Shown piece by piece: positions 23,649 to 36,346 of a stretch of DNA of 64,000 bases (the stretch's first letter is position 1; the number at the start of each line of letters is the position of its first letter). Below the pieces are notes generated by a model, which did not search any database, was not told the DNA's origin, and saw only the letters and a list, made by a program, of their open reading frames with translations. The position numbers were made by a program, and so were the translations under genes. The DNA comes from Verticillium longisporum (Eukaryota > Ascomycota > Sordariomycetes > Glomerellales > Plectosphaerellaceae). The stretch spans positions 3,038,001 through 3,102,000 of the forward strand of contig JAETXT010000003.1 of the NCBI GenBank assembly GCA_019188255.1, given 5' to 3'.

Positions 23649-24602
23649 TCAGTACCCAGTCTTGGTGGTATACTGCTTGCCGTCGCGCATCTGCACCCAT
23701 CCGTCGAGATCCATCGTTTTGATGAGCGTGCTGAATTTCTCCGTCCCGGGAGCGGCGTAGATGGACGACCTGGCCTTGGAGCTCACAGAGCCCGGCGCAC
23801 CGTCGGGGTACTCGATGTGGAACACGGCCTTGCCGGCCTTGATGAAGGCCGCAAAGGTGCTGGCCTCGTTGTACTTGACGCACTGCTCGTTCACCTGAAA
23901 GTCGACGAACTTGATGACTTGAGGGATGATCTCGCCTGCGTTCTTGAGAGCGATGCTGAGACCGTACTTGCGCGCCTCGCTGGAAAGAAACTTGACGAAA
24001 TCAATCGTGTCGGCCTTTGTGAGACCAATGCCGTTGTCGTTGGACTGCAGCACGTGTTAGTCGAAGAACCATACAGCTTGCACCCTAGTAGGGGAAATAC
24101 TCACATAACCGTCAACGTTGTCGGGGTCGATAGCGTCGCAGCCCTTCTCGGCGGCGAGCTTGATCCTCTGGGCCATAATGTTCCGGACATTGGGGCTCTT
24201 GATCTGGAGCCAGCGCTCACCTGGCCAGTCGTCCATGGGCTTGCCAAAGTCGGCCTTGGCGAACTTTTTGGCGTCGGGCCGCCACTCCTCGTAGGTCCCG
24301 GCGCTGAAGTAGCAGATGACCTTCTTGTTGAGCTTGTGCAGTGCCGCGATGGTCTCGGCCGTGTTGTCGAACAGGTCAATGTCGTAGACGGCAACGTCGG
24401 GAGTGACGACAGGCTTCTTGGGATCAATCTTGAGCGGCGAGTTGAGCACAATCTGCCACGTCGCGCCGATGGGCGGCACCCAAGGCGTCTTCGCGACAAC
24501 TGCTCGCTCTTCGACGGGAAGGGCTTCGGTAGACATGATGAGGGAAGCTGCCAAGGCAAGGAGAGCGCAGGGCTTGAGGTGAGAAAGAGTACGCGTCCAC
24601 AT
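23649..24602 (-). CDS. Glycoside hydrolase family 114, endo-alpha-1,4-polygalactosaminidase-like
   Basis: Secreted hydrolase, 297 residues, exons 24602-24105 and 24044-23649; the 60-base intron starts GTGAGT and ends TGCAG at a codon boundary. Signal or anchor segment: CALLALAASLIMSTEA. The GH114 (PF03537) TIM-barrel signature is clear: WQIVLNSPLKID, VAVYDIDLFDNTAETIAALH, KVICYFSAGTYEEWRPDA, PMDDWPGERWLQIKSPNVR, CDAIDPDNVDGY, then LSIALKNAGEIIPQ and the final FHIEYPDG. The Asp in YDIDLF and the Asp/Glu residues of AIDPDN and HIEYP are the expected acidic active-site residues. Family members cut de-N-acetylated galactosamine polymers such as galactosaminogalactan in fungal walls and biofilm matrix (as Ega3 does in Aspergillus). 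Confidence 0.92.
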
Positions 24603-25890
24603 CGTGGGGGATCTGAGAGCTACCAGTAGCTCAAGCTGAGGTAATCCGTGCTAAGAGCTTATTTGGGCTTAGACGCGGGTAATGTGCGTCAAAGTGATCT
24701 GAATGTAGAAAGTGATCTGCAAAGTCAACCCCAGGTTGTCGATGTCGGGGAATTTCCATAGCCACATGGTGAGCGGGACGGGCAAGTCTAAATACTCCTG
24801 CCAGATTTTGAGTCGTGAGTCGAGGCCATGCTCTCTCTTGACTGGCATTTCTCACGATGACGGATGGAATGTAAGGGGGGCGGCAAGGAGCGTGGCGCCA
24901 AATTGCAGGGGAAATGCAGGAGGGCGCGATTCGCGAGCTAGAGCTGGGCGGCAGTTTAGGAATGCCTCCCTAGGGGTGCATTACCTTATCCTACCCTACC
25001 TTAGGCACTTCAGCTCTTGTGGCTGGTCCAGACTTCTTGGCCGTTTGCGACGGCCCGTACCACCTCATGACGCCTTTCCGTCGAGCCTCGTCGTCGCAAA
25101 CGGCCAAACGACTCAGCACCCTCGTAGCAGACACGGTGAGAGGAGGGAGAAAACACCGCACGCTAGGTATAGTTCTGTCATTGCTACGACGGTGACTTGA
25201 TTCAGATGGCGCCGTTTTGCGCAAGCCACCGGCGGCTACCCGCAGTGCCCGCGCTTGTGCCCGAGTCTCCGTTGTCTGAGGTTAAGCCTCTGCAGCAAAC
25301 AAATGCAAACGGACGCAGCGCCATGGCAGCCTTCTCATTTCTTCTTGACCGCCCGCGCGAATAAAAAACCTTGAAATCCACTCCACGGGAGATGATGCGG
25401 ATTGAGGCTCGACAGTTGCCCCCATAGCACCATAATAAAGCTTCTTTTTCGCCCGTTGCATATTGCCCCTGAGGAGAAGCAACCAAACGGCAAAGCCTCT
25501 TAGACGCAAACAGCTCATTTCGGAGCCTTTGAACCTTGGTCTAGATTGCGCGAGGCATCTGGTGATGAGTTTATTCGCGCAATCGTGACAGCAATAACCT
25601 TGTTTCGCCGGCGCCGTCACCTTTGTCAATTCAGCTCCACAATCGCGATGGGACGTAAACCCCGAAAGCTTCACCATGACGATCTCAACGCAACATGGCC
25701 ACGGAATATCCCGATGAAGCAATCCTCGTCCTTTATTTTGCACCGCAAGGGCGCCGACATCAGGCCTGAGGAGAAGGAATAAGGCCACCTTAGAGGCACC
25801 CCATATTGCACACTTGCACGGAGTCATTGCTCCGTCTCATACACGCGAGGAGCATGATGTCATTCATTCTCTCGTAGCCCAGCAGGCGAA
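24603..25890. other. Intergenic region, no gene found
   Basis: About 1.3 kb. Several overlapping frames (for instance 25282-25827 on minus) have no domain or fungal codon pattern. Pieces like CCTTATCCTACCCTACCTTA near 24987-25006 are simple promoter-type repeats. Confidence 0.45.
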
Positions 25891-27795
25891 TTACTCGCCC
25901 GGCCGTTTCCTCCTTGCCTTGAGCTTGCACACGATGCCTTTGGTGCGGTAGAACCACCTTGAGCACGTCCACCACTTCTCATTCGGATCAGCAAGCTCAA
26001 CATCAAACCTCGAAATGACAGAGGGCACGACTTTGTACACCTCCATGAGGCTGAAATGTCGTCCCAGGCAGATACGGGAGCCCCCACCAAAGGCCAAGTT
26101 CGCCGCGTTCCAGAGCTGTATTCTTTCCTTGTAAGCCTCTCCACACTCGTTGTCGCCCTGAAGCCATCGATCTGGGCGAAATTCATCGGCGTCGGCACCA
26201 AACATTCCCTTGTTGCGTCCCACAATGTATGGATTCATGCCGACAAAAGTTCCGGCTGGAACGATGGTGCCGTCTGGAAGGACCAGGCCGCCCTCTGGAA
26301 CAATTCTCTCTAGGCCCATTGACACGGCAGGATGATAGCGGAGTGTTTCGCGAACTGTAGCCTCGAGGTAAGGGAGGGCGCGGGCCGTTGCATGGGAGCA
26401 CGGTGTGTTTGGAGAGACATGCTCCCGGATTTCGGACTCTAGCCTCTTCCATACACGCAGGTCTTTGAGGCAGTAGTAGAACAATGCCTTCATGGTAATG
26501 GCTGTCGTGTCGGCTCCGGCGATCACTTTTCGGCGCGATGTCAGCATAAGCTCATGCATGTCTCACCATCGGTGCGGGTGACTTACGGTTCAACAGGAGA
26601 TACCCAATGATTGTACTCTCGTCTACAATCTCAGGATGCGATGTCTTGGATTCGATGAAGTATTGTAGAAAGTCCAGTTTTTCATTGCTGCATGCTGCGT
26701 TCTCTCCTGCGAGCCGGGCCGTCAAAGCCACAATGGCGATTCTTGTCATGTTAGAAATGTTGGGCGGCCCCAATGGGTAGACGGGGTTCTTGTCAAGCCA
26801 ATGATCGAGCCAGGGCATCTGACCACAAATCCCGAGGTAGTCAATAGACTGGTCAGCGATCGCAAGTGTACCGTCGAAGTCGCGACCCTCCTCCATGTAA
26901 CCGAACTTCTTGCTGAATGTTACGGCTCCTAGAAGATCCCAGGTAACTGCCCTCGTCAGGATGAAGAACGCAATTGACGGGGATTTACCAGGCACATCTT
27001 ACAGTATGCCAACCAGTCACCAAAGTCGCATAGTATTTCGGGGTCGACAAAGCGTTTCTGTAGGTGGTCGCAGAATGTTTCAACAACCTCGTTCATGTGT
27101 GGTTCCATGGCCAGCACGCTTGGGACAGAATAATGGCGCACAACTGGGCGCTTCAGGCGGGCATACAAAATATTGTCCACTTGACTGAACATGTGGTAAG
27201 TGATCTTCCCATCGACGACGGAGCTGCTGATTTTATACAAGTCGGTCTAACTCCAAACGCAATATGAGCCGATGTACAACGTCAGCTGGCTCGATATCAC
27301 GTGTACTTACCTTCTTCCACTTTCCGTCGGTACTGTAGATTGTTCTCGGAAGCTCAGGGATGTCAAGGTCCAGTAGGTTTGGACCTATCCTGACGATGGG
27401 ACCGTACTTTTCGTGAAGCCTTTTGATGCGCGGCGCATAATCGGCTGAGATCGCCTGCCAGAAGCGCCAGAAATTCGTCACTCCTGAACCAACATGTCAG
27501 TCATATCATATCCATATGCAGCATCCATCTTGTTGTTTTTCAATGTCATAACCACGAAGAAATGGAAAGGGGATGTTCCATGTCGAAGAACAATACCTGC
27601 AAGGAGCGGCCCAGGATATCTCCTCAATGGTGATACTTGGTAGGAGACAAGAAACCAGAGGAAGAATGCGACAGCTGGTGCGACCAAAAGAATGCTGAGT
27701 CCGTACGTGGGTGAGTCGCGAAGAGAGCTGACTGTGCTCCAAGCTAGAATCATGGGACCGTCGGTCGTCTTTGGCGTCAAGTTCATGGCGACCAT
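25891..27795 (-). CDS. Cytochrome P450 monooxygenase (pisatin demethylase / benzoate hydroxylase-like)
   Basis: Microsomal P450, 536 residues, five exons: 27795-27597, 27483-27311, 27246-27003, 26946-26587 and 26525-25891; all four introns have GTAAGN or GTATTG donors and AG acceptors and keep frame. The N-terminus has one membrane anchor (LSILLVAPAVAFFLWFLVSY) and the proline hinge RRYPGPLLAG. Then come the I-helix AGADTTAIT, the K-helix ExxR (ETLR), the PERF-like FRPDRWL, and the heme loop FGGGSRICLGRHFSL with the Cys ligand. The sequence WLAYFTWDLLGAVTFSKKFGYME is typical of the CYP57/CYP53-related clan that acts on phenolic or phytoalexin substrates; the actual substrate cannot be read from sequence. 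Start is MVAMNLTPK; MNLTPK three codons later is an alternative. Confidence 0.92.
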
Positions 27796-30700
27796 CCCTA
27801 GCACTGTTGATTGAGGTCTAGTAACCGGAATGTTTGAAGATTTGCTGGACCTTGAAGCTCGGGGCCAGCGATTCAAGGCAAATTTAATAAATAAGACAAG
27901 AGTTTTGGGCGTAGAGGCAGATCGGGCACCAATACGAGCCACCCATCTCACTTCGTCATACTGCATGTCCTTGCATGCGGCCGACGTCGAACAGCAGGCC
28001 TACGAAATCCACATAGGCTCAAAGCAATGCATTTTACAAACGATCTGCATCAGAGCCTGCCAGGTTCCCATTACTGACATGTGGTCCCATCCAGTACCTA
28101 AATAGGTAGTCAGTGCATGTCGATTGCTAGTTCGCAATGCGCAAGGTAAGCTCAAGCAAGCAAACATGTTATTCAGGGACGGCTGGAGCATCCGCAGAAG
28201 GATGAGGTTCACTTATGACTGAAGGTATCATGATTAAACCCCTAACACGTCCTAGCCTTTTCCTAATTTCAAGCACATGTGGTCACGTCCATCTGAGATC
28301 TCACATCCAGAAATCTCGTAGAAGAACTTCGCATCAATATCACGATCTTCACGTAAGTCAGCCTCTTATGAATCTCGGCACACGAAACATCGATGAGTAC
28401 TTACAATCAGAATTTGAGAAGATTTTTTGACACGATTCGAGCTCTCTTAGACTGAAGCACGTCGCCCTTGAAAGCTGCCCTCGCTGCAAATGTACCCGTT
28501 GTTCTTGAGCCATTGTGTCAGGTGGCCCCTGCGCAGTCACGGAACAGGGGGCTGGTCAGGGGCTAAGAACTACGAGAACGTGTATATAAGGACGAGGGCC
28601 AGAATTCAGATGTATTACAACCCCATACCTATTATCTATTGCCTGCGGACCACGTGCGGAAGACCTCTTTGCTCTGCCCAAACCACGCTCTGACACATCG
28701 AATCAACTCTTAGGTCGTTGAATCAACTTACGTTTTGACGACGTGTCGTCAATAGGTGATCGAAACTTCTCTCTGAAGCAATGCACCTAACATACACCGA
28801 CGTCTTCCTCACAGTAAGCACTACTCCACGCTCTAGATGCCTCAGCCTCCGAAGACGGCCAACCACGTAACGGACCCAGATCCCTTCTACTTCAATCTTG
28901 GGCACTTTTTACGATACCCTCCGCTCCTTATCTTCCATAATTATGCGCTGGAAACGACTCGATGAGTCAAAGATTAAGGATCAGAACCGGGGGCATATGC
29001 CTTCACCTCTGGACGCGAAGGATTTGCATCAGATCATCCATGCCACCGCTGACAAGGAAGACACGGTTCTTACAACAACAGTCAATATAATTGAAGGTCT
29101 CTGCGCGCCAGCTTTGCCTTCGTCTGTCTTTTCTTTTGTCCAACTGTCCCCGCCGTACGCTGACCATCTATCAGTCAGTTCGTGTTTCGAACCTACCTGT
29201 GCTGCGACGATGCCAGATGTCTTGCTTTCTTCTCAGATATTGTCACGCCACTTCATCAGACTCCTCCGGCCAGTTTCAATGGTCATGTGCGCTCTCCACA
29301 CGGGCCTCCAGGAGTAAGAAATTGCAATCTTTTCAGTTTTTAGCAGGCCTAGCGACTATTGAACGACGAATTGGTACGGTATTGTGAGCAGAGTGTAGCT
29401 TTCTCTCGCTCCGTCCCGAGGTAAGCTTTGGGCTTGATCCATAAAGATAAAATATACAAGCGGAGAACAGTACACCAATCTCTCGCCGCCACATTTCCCT
29501 GCGTTGTGTCACTAAGTCATGACATAAAAACACCTCGGCGAGGGAGGATTCATGTTCGAAGCAGTGAGGGCTGATATGACAAGCACATCGGCGTAGTTAT
29601 TACTTAAAGATTACAGCGGGTAAATACCTTACACTAATAATAATTGCTGCTTCTAGGTGCTGATAAATTATTCGTTTAAAGCTGTTCAAAGACGAAGGAA
29701 AACATGGAAAATGAGGCAGATACCTTCGACTAAGGTAGGTGCCTCCTTGAATGCACCCATTTTGAATAATTTAAGCCCAAATACCACCTACAGGCCTGTC
29801 ATGATTTTCGACGGACTGCATTTCAAGAGATTGACATCCGTCAAAGCTATTTGACCACACCACCTTGAACGTTCATGGCTACCACTCCTGATGTTTTGTA
29901 GTCCACCATTAACATTACCAAGTACGACATGTCGCCGTCATGTCTCATGACCCAACAGTCATGAGATTTCGCTAAAGCACTATACACTGCAGATTGCTTC
30001 GAGATGATGACGAACCCAGCACAAATCATTGGTGTCATATTGTAGCCGAACACCGACCAGACACAAACCGTAATCGCAATTCAACAGTCTCCTATATGGT
30101 TGACGGTCCGATGGTTTGCAGCACTATTCGAAAATTATACTCCTCCTGCCGCTACTTGAGAGGTGTTCGGCCGGCACCAGTGGCCGGAGATCTGGGCCAA
30201 GTCACCTAAGCCCTCTGTCCGGGTATATTCCGCCTCCTACTGTCAGACTGCCGACTCACAGATTCTTATGCCGTGGATGAATATCGAAGCATTCCGAGAT
30301 CAGTGACACTTGACTCCACCGGCGGTGGTAGAAGCAAATCATCTTCCTTGGACGAATGACTATCGACCAAGAGAGCAAGGTGACAATCCTGAGCCGGAAG
30401 TGCTTCAAACCACGCAGATTCAGATTGTGACTCAATTGAGACTGGCGTCCGCGAGCGAACGATTGGCGCTCTGTTGGACGGCGGAGGTGGAAAAAAGCAG
30501 TACCCGAAAGACACGACAGCTCCTGTATAAGCCGTAAACGCGAGAGACTTGCTCATGGTACGGACATGCAGCCACCTCCCAAGTCCTGGCTGAGAATGCC
30601 AGCGAGAAGGCTACCTTCGAGGCACCCGCACAATCTTAGTCGACGCTAGAAAGGCACAGGCTTCAGCTCCATTAGTTCTGTACATCTGTTCACTGAATCA

Positions 30701-32582
30701 TTAAAACGTATCGAACTTATTTGAAATCTGGATGGCCTTAGTGAGACCTTTTAGCTCGTCATGAACGGTGAAACCTCGTGGGAGATGACTCAACCTAGAC
30801 ACTGCGCATGACCACAGCCTCATCTGAAGAGATGCTAGAGCTCCATGACCATTGGTCTTTTCAGAGTCAAGTGTCTTCACTAAGCTTGCCAAGGCCACTC
30901 GATGTGGCAGCGTGGCAGCGAGACTTGCCTGATCGAGTCAGCGATACGGCGTGTGGTTGAGACAAGCACGCTTCGGCAGATCTTAAGGTTCAGCCTAAGC
31001 AGATTCCCGACAGACTTCCCCTGACGAAAAGCAGGAGCTTATCAAACTAGGCGTCTGAGCATCTCGAGTCGTTGTTCCTCAGTCACAACTTGATTAGAGT
31101 ATGCAGCCACCCTCGCCCCTCGTGGGAAAGTGGTAGTGTGGTACAGTACGGCCAGCGCGATTCATGCTGACGGCCTGGAAGATGTGATTAGTTCACCGGG
31201 GAAGTGAAGGTCATAAACTGTCATTTCCAGAAGACGATGATGCAGTGGGGTCAGACGGGGGCTGACTCGTCCTGACCGTGTCAGCAACGAACGCGCTTGT
31301 CCAGGAGAACGTGGGCGCTTGAGGGAGGGCCCGTGGGTCTGGGGCGCGGGGAGAAGCGATTGTGTAGACGAGGCCACGCGAGGAAAATGACAGACAGTTC
31401 ATCTTTCTACAGTATGCACTGATCCTGCTCGGTAGGCCGGCAGCTGATGAAACACGAATGGCTTTCCTGTGGCTATCGAGCCGATACGATGTGGTGTGAT
31501 AGGTATGATGTAAATCAGACCCCCCAGCCCGTTCGGTACGCCTTAGATCTGCGTGTGTGCAAAACATGGGTAAAACACATGGGTTTGTTGAGGACCCTGG
31601 AAGAAAGCAGGAGTCTGGAACGTTAGGTGGCTTGTCCCTTGCTGCAGGGCCCCTGGTCTCAACCCTACGGGACACGGGGCAGAGGCACTTCCAAAGAACC
31701 GGAAACGGCAGCTGGACCACGTTCTGTATTTGCATCATCGGCGAATCCCACTCTTGGCACGCACAATCTCTTCCGCTGCCCCGACACGGCGAGTTCGCAG
31801 TGCCAGCGAACAAGCGAACAGTCGCCGAGGTTGCTGGGTGGCTTGGGTGGGTAGCGGAGCATGACGGCGCCCCAACCGTGATTGTGCGCTGGCGTTGCTT
31901 CGGAACGTTGCGACGAAATCTCAACCCACGGACTCCTGCACTCCCGAGACTCGGCGCCATGAACGCCAAGCGCTGTCGATCCAACGTACACTGCAAAGGG
32001 GCGGGAGTAACATCCATCCCCTTTCGACAGCGTTCTAAGCCCGCATGGCCGTTGCGCGAGGGTCGAAGTGCGCGCTATTGGTAAGGCGGCGCCAGGCCGT
32101 CGACGGAGGCGGAATGGCGCTCACTGTCATCGAGCTAGTCGGATACCTGGGGTTGAGGAGAGTCGGCTGGTCAGGCGGGAAGGGAAAGGTCCACAGTGAT
32201 GGCTGTCATTTCAAAGAAAAGGGGTCTGATCGCAACCAGGCATCCATAGGCATGGAAGGACTTCGGGTTTGGGTCTCGGAGAGTCGGGCATGACGTCTGA
32301 TTTGACTAGAGGTCGGTAGTCGTGGTTGGGAGCAACGGTGTGACGCACGAAGCAACATAATATTGGAGCAGTGATAGACATTGCCCCATAGCACGAAGTG
32401 ACGATCTTCAGGTGGGAATGTTGGTGCGGATGGAGCAAGTTGCTGCTACCTGACTACTATGGTGGTACAATTGTTGCTTGCTGGTCAGGAGAACCTATCG
32501 CTTGGCTCTCATCGTGAACAGAGAAGACAAAAAAAAAACAGAAACGCAGAACGCCTAGCTACCCAGATCGAACCCGTCAAAA
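27796..32582. other. 4.8-kb gene-poor region
   Basis: Longest gene-free stretch outside the transposon. It is A/T-richer than coding regions, with frequent stops. Small frames (28898-29317 plus, 30266-30556 minus, 31211-32017 minus, 31557-32084 plus) show no domain, no consistent codon bias and no convincing introns. No terminal repeats, tRNA or RIP-type composition were recognised. It may hold long promoters or decayed genes too worn to read. Confidence 0.4.
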
Positions 32583-34074
32583 TCAAGGCTTCTTGGCCAC
32601 TGGCGGTAGATCGCTCATGTGAACCAAACTCGCCTCGTCATTATCACTGTACTGCACATCATACGACTTTTGCGTGACGATGCCGCCGCCGCTTCCGAGC
32701 TTGAGGTCGGGGGAGTGCCCGCCAGACGTAGACACGCCGACGGTCGTTCCCGTGCGGGTGCCATTGCGTGTGCCGGTCGTCTTGGAGCGAGGTCCGCTGC
32801 CATACTCGTAGTACATGGCTCCACGGCTGCGTGCCGAGGAGCCGGCAAGAGCGGGGAAGAAGCGCACCAGAAGAAGGCGAACGGCGGGCATGCAGGCACA
32901 CATGATACCGACGGTGATCTCAATGGTCGACCAAACCGACACGTCGTAGAACTCCCAGGTCGTATTATTCGTGGAGGCGAAATGAACGAGCGATTGCAGG
33001 CGCAAAATGCTGACGACCGTAACGAAAGTGCCGACGCAAAACATCATGGCAACGCCGACCTTTTTCTTCCAGTGGAGCTTGAGGCTGCGGAGCTGCCAGA
33101 GCGGGATGGCAAGCATCCATAAGTCCAAAGCAATACTGATGGCAGCGTTGGTCCAACTGATCGTGTTGGCGTTGTGGCATTTTCCTTCGTGCATGCCGTC
33201 CCACTTTGTCCAGAAGTAGTGGATGGGCTGGCACTGAAAGATTGCCGTGATGACAAAAGCAACGCCATAGCAAACGGTGAAGATGGCGGTGCCCCAGAGG
33301 AGGCGTTGTACCTCGCGGGCCGGGAAGATGCGGGTGTAAAAGAAGATAATGGAGAGCTTGAGCAGGGTAAGCTGCGTAAAGTAGAGCGAGGCCATAATAT
33401 AAAAGTAGCGGCCGACCGCTGTGATCTTGTGACCATCGAGCGTCCAAATATCCTTCCCAAGGCCGTTGGCCGTGGTTCCATAGACGGTGATGACGGCCGA
33501 GGGTGTAGCGACGAGGAGCGTCAGAAGGACGAACCAGTCGTCAAGGCCAAGAGGACTCGGGGCGATGAAAAGCTTGAGGCCGAATCGGAGGACGACGAAG
33601 ATGGCAGCAATGATGGCCATGGTATTGGAGAGGACGACATACTTGCCCGACCGGTCGCGGACAGGGGCGCCGCAGTTTGTCAAGCTCGCATTGCGAGTAG
33701 CTGGTGCAGAGTCAGCATATCATCTTGCAAGATAGTCAACATCTTTGCACCAGCAACGTACCTAGAGACTCAGGAATGGTGCAGTTCTGCTGGACACAGA
33801 GAGCAACGGTGCCCTGGAACTGTTGGTCGGTACAGATGCATGTCTGGTTTGTGGGTGCACACAGGCCCTCTTGGAAAGCATTGCCAATGCAGCGCGTCTT
33901 CACGTCGGCGTATCAGTACCAGGATGGCTTTGAGAGACGAGAAACAAGACATACCGCGCAAGCAGGGAAGGGATTCGATGTTTCCTGTGCCAAGACGGCT
34001 GGCAGAAGCACAAGGAGTAAGCACGTCGCCAACAAGACGCGGCTCGCCGAACTCAACCGGTGAAGAGAGAACAT
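32583..34074 (-). CDS. CFEM-domain Pth11-like seven-helix receptor
   Basis: Plasma-membrane receptor-like protein, 457 residues; exons 34074-33955, 33897-33762 and 33700-32583. Residues 1-30 are a signal peptide (VLLATCLLLVLLPAVLA). The CFEM domain follows and has all eight cysteines: PACA, RCIG, GLCAP, TCICT (two), ALCVQ, NCTIP and TNCGAP. The rest is a fungal rhodopsin-fold domain (PF20684) with seven hydrophobic segments, including VVLSNTMAIIAAIFVVLRFG, LGLDDWFVLLTLL, FYIMASLYFTQLTLLKLSII, FYTRIF and FQCQPIHYFWTKWDG, then a Ser/Gly-rich cytoplasmic tail. Pth11 of Magnaporthe, the founding member, works in surface sensing and appressorium formation. Fungi carry dozens of paralogues, so no specific ligand is proposed. 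Confidence 0.93.
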
Positions 34075-36346
34075 GATGGTGCTTGAGAGAGAACAAGAAT
34101 CTTGGTGGGAGAGAGGACGTTATGCAGCTGGTTGGAAGGGCACAACTATGCCTGGGGCACACTCCTTCCCGAAAATCCAGGACTCACACGTGGCGACGTG
34201 GGTGTCCGACGAGGGCGGATTTCAGGGTGCGATCCTTATAATGTATGTGATCGGCAAAGCAGTTCTTCGTTGAGAACAACGTCCAAGACACCCCGGTCGG
34301 GTGGGAGGTTCGAAGACACGAGGACGAGTGACCACTGTGCTGGGAACGAGACGGAACGCAGAAGGCGCAAAACCATCACGCCTCTTAGCTGCCAAGCCGC
34401 CTCCACTACAGGTGAGCCCTGACGAGTGTCTCCCGGGATGGGGATGCCAGCTATCGAACGTCTCAAGGAGAAGAGGGCGCGTTGCTAAGCCAAATGAGGT
34501 CGGGCCGCTCGGACGAAACACTACGAGAGTCACTCATGGCGTGCAGGAACCTCGAGTCTTCAGCACACAAGCCAATTGCCTCGCCAGCTTGGACAGCTTC
34601 GCCACACGCTCTGGTTCTCAACATCCGAGGTTTCTGCTTCAGGGGTAATGGTGTATAGCATTCCCACACCTCTTCCCGCTGGGTCCCCACCGTCTGGGCC
34701 ATAGTCTGCAGGGTGGAACATTTCGAGGTGGTCGAAGTTTGGTACAGCCATTGGCATCATCTCTCAGCAGAATTAAAGGTTCCACGGTGGCGTAGAGCGT
34801 GTGTCTTCGAATTGCGCGCCGCCTGTCTTAGTGTGTCTTCTAGCGCAGTTGGAGCAGGCTTGGGCAGACAGAAGCAACTGATTGCTATCCAGCTTGCTCA
34901 TGCCTATCCTGGACTTGGTCCATATTGATAGGACCGGCCGCTGCTTGGCTTCTTCATCGGGCTCTTTCGCCGGCAGTCGTGCTCGGTGTGCTTCATCTTC
35001 GTACGCAGGAGAAGACGAACCTGGTCGGTCGGCTGATGGAACCCCCTGCATCCATGGTACACTAGGGCGGCATTAGGGGATGAACCATCGCCTGCAAATT
35101 CAGTCTAGGGTTGGTATGCGGCCTCCTACTGACTGCCACCAAGGGAAAAAATGGCCGAGAAGTCAGCAACTTATTACGTGGTCCCTGCCCAATTGTCTGT
35201 CAAATAATTTGTTCGAAGCAGGTCTTGTTCAATCTGTAGAATCTATGGACGTGCCCTCATTGAATGAGATTGCAAAATACGAATGGCCAATGCTGCCCCG
35301 GATAAGTGGCGGGCCATTTCAAGGGTTCGCCTACTTTTACTGACTGAAGATGGCGAAAGAATATTCTCTTGTCTTAAGGGAGATCCATCCCCCCGCAGGT
35401 ACGCAATATGGATCGGGATTAACGCCGGGTTGGCACGATCGGAGTCAGGGGCTTCCATGAGCCGTCTGCCCCGGCACCTCACATCCTCGCTCCCGCTGCC
35501 CCGCTGAGCGCTTTGATATGGTAAGGCAAGGCCCATTCATTGTGCTAAGGTGAGTTATACTTTCGACAATCGTAACATCCATTCCGAGTGGATCACGGGT
35601 TGCCTGGCTTTCCATCGATTCGATTTTGTTCTATAGGGCAGCTCTCAGAGTTTGCCTTCGGCTGGAGCATGAGTTTTTCTCTGCTTCACTATCCCTCAAC
35701 AGTCAGCATCCGATGGTGGGAGGCTGGAGGAAGAAATCCCTGTAGGCTTAGTAGCCGGAGTAATGCAGGTAGATGCAAGGTATCGGCTAGGGACCGCCCC
35801 GCATGGCATTGCCCAGACCGCCGCTCATGTTACACGCACCACAGGCGATTCCGAACTGGGGCATCGTCTCCGGAGCAATTGGCCACCCAGCATTGGCACA
35901 TAACGTCCCTCGGCCGAGAGCACTGAAAGGGGTTCACGACGAGGCCACTCGACGGCACGAGTGTCCATCGGCCAACGACCAACGACACGAAAACCACCAA
36001 CGCATAGGACAGACTTGATTGTCATCTCCGGGCCGAGGCGGTACACTGCCCTGCCGCCATCGATTCCAGGGGTCTTAGAATCAATGGTCCGTCCAAACCT
36101 CTCCGCTTTGTCAAGCAATAAAACCCAGTCGAGGTCGTGTGCAAGCTTCAAGTCCAGCACGTCAAGCACACCACATTCGCTTGTTGCTTCTGTCTGTCCG
36201 CCATATCTTCTCCCACCAAAAGTTGAGTCGAGTCGAGCTAAGCCGTAGTGCCTTGGCCCCGACGCCTCCTTTTGTTCCATCTTTCCTTCCTTGCCGTAAA
36301 AGGTATCTTGAGCCCAAACACGCTTGTCCAACTCAAGCCGTTCAAG
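34075..36346. other. Intergenic region, no gene found
   Basis: About 2.3 kb upstream of both the receptor (minus) and the berberine-bridge oxidase (plus). Overlapping short frames have no domain. An ATAATGT/ACATTATA stretch near 34236-34243, ~165 bases before the receptor ATG, could be its TATA element. Confidence 0.45.

Noticed and set aside
28898..29317. 139-residue frame in the gene-poor region
   Set aside because: No recognisable domain, no intron support and mixed codon use.
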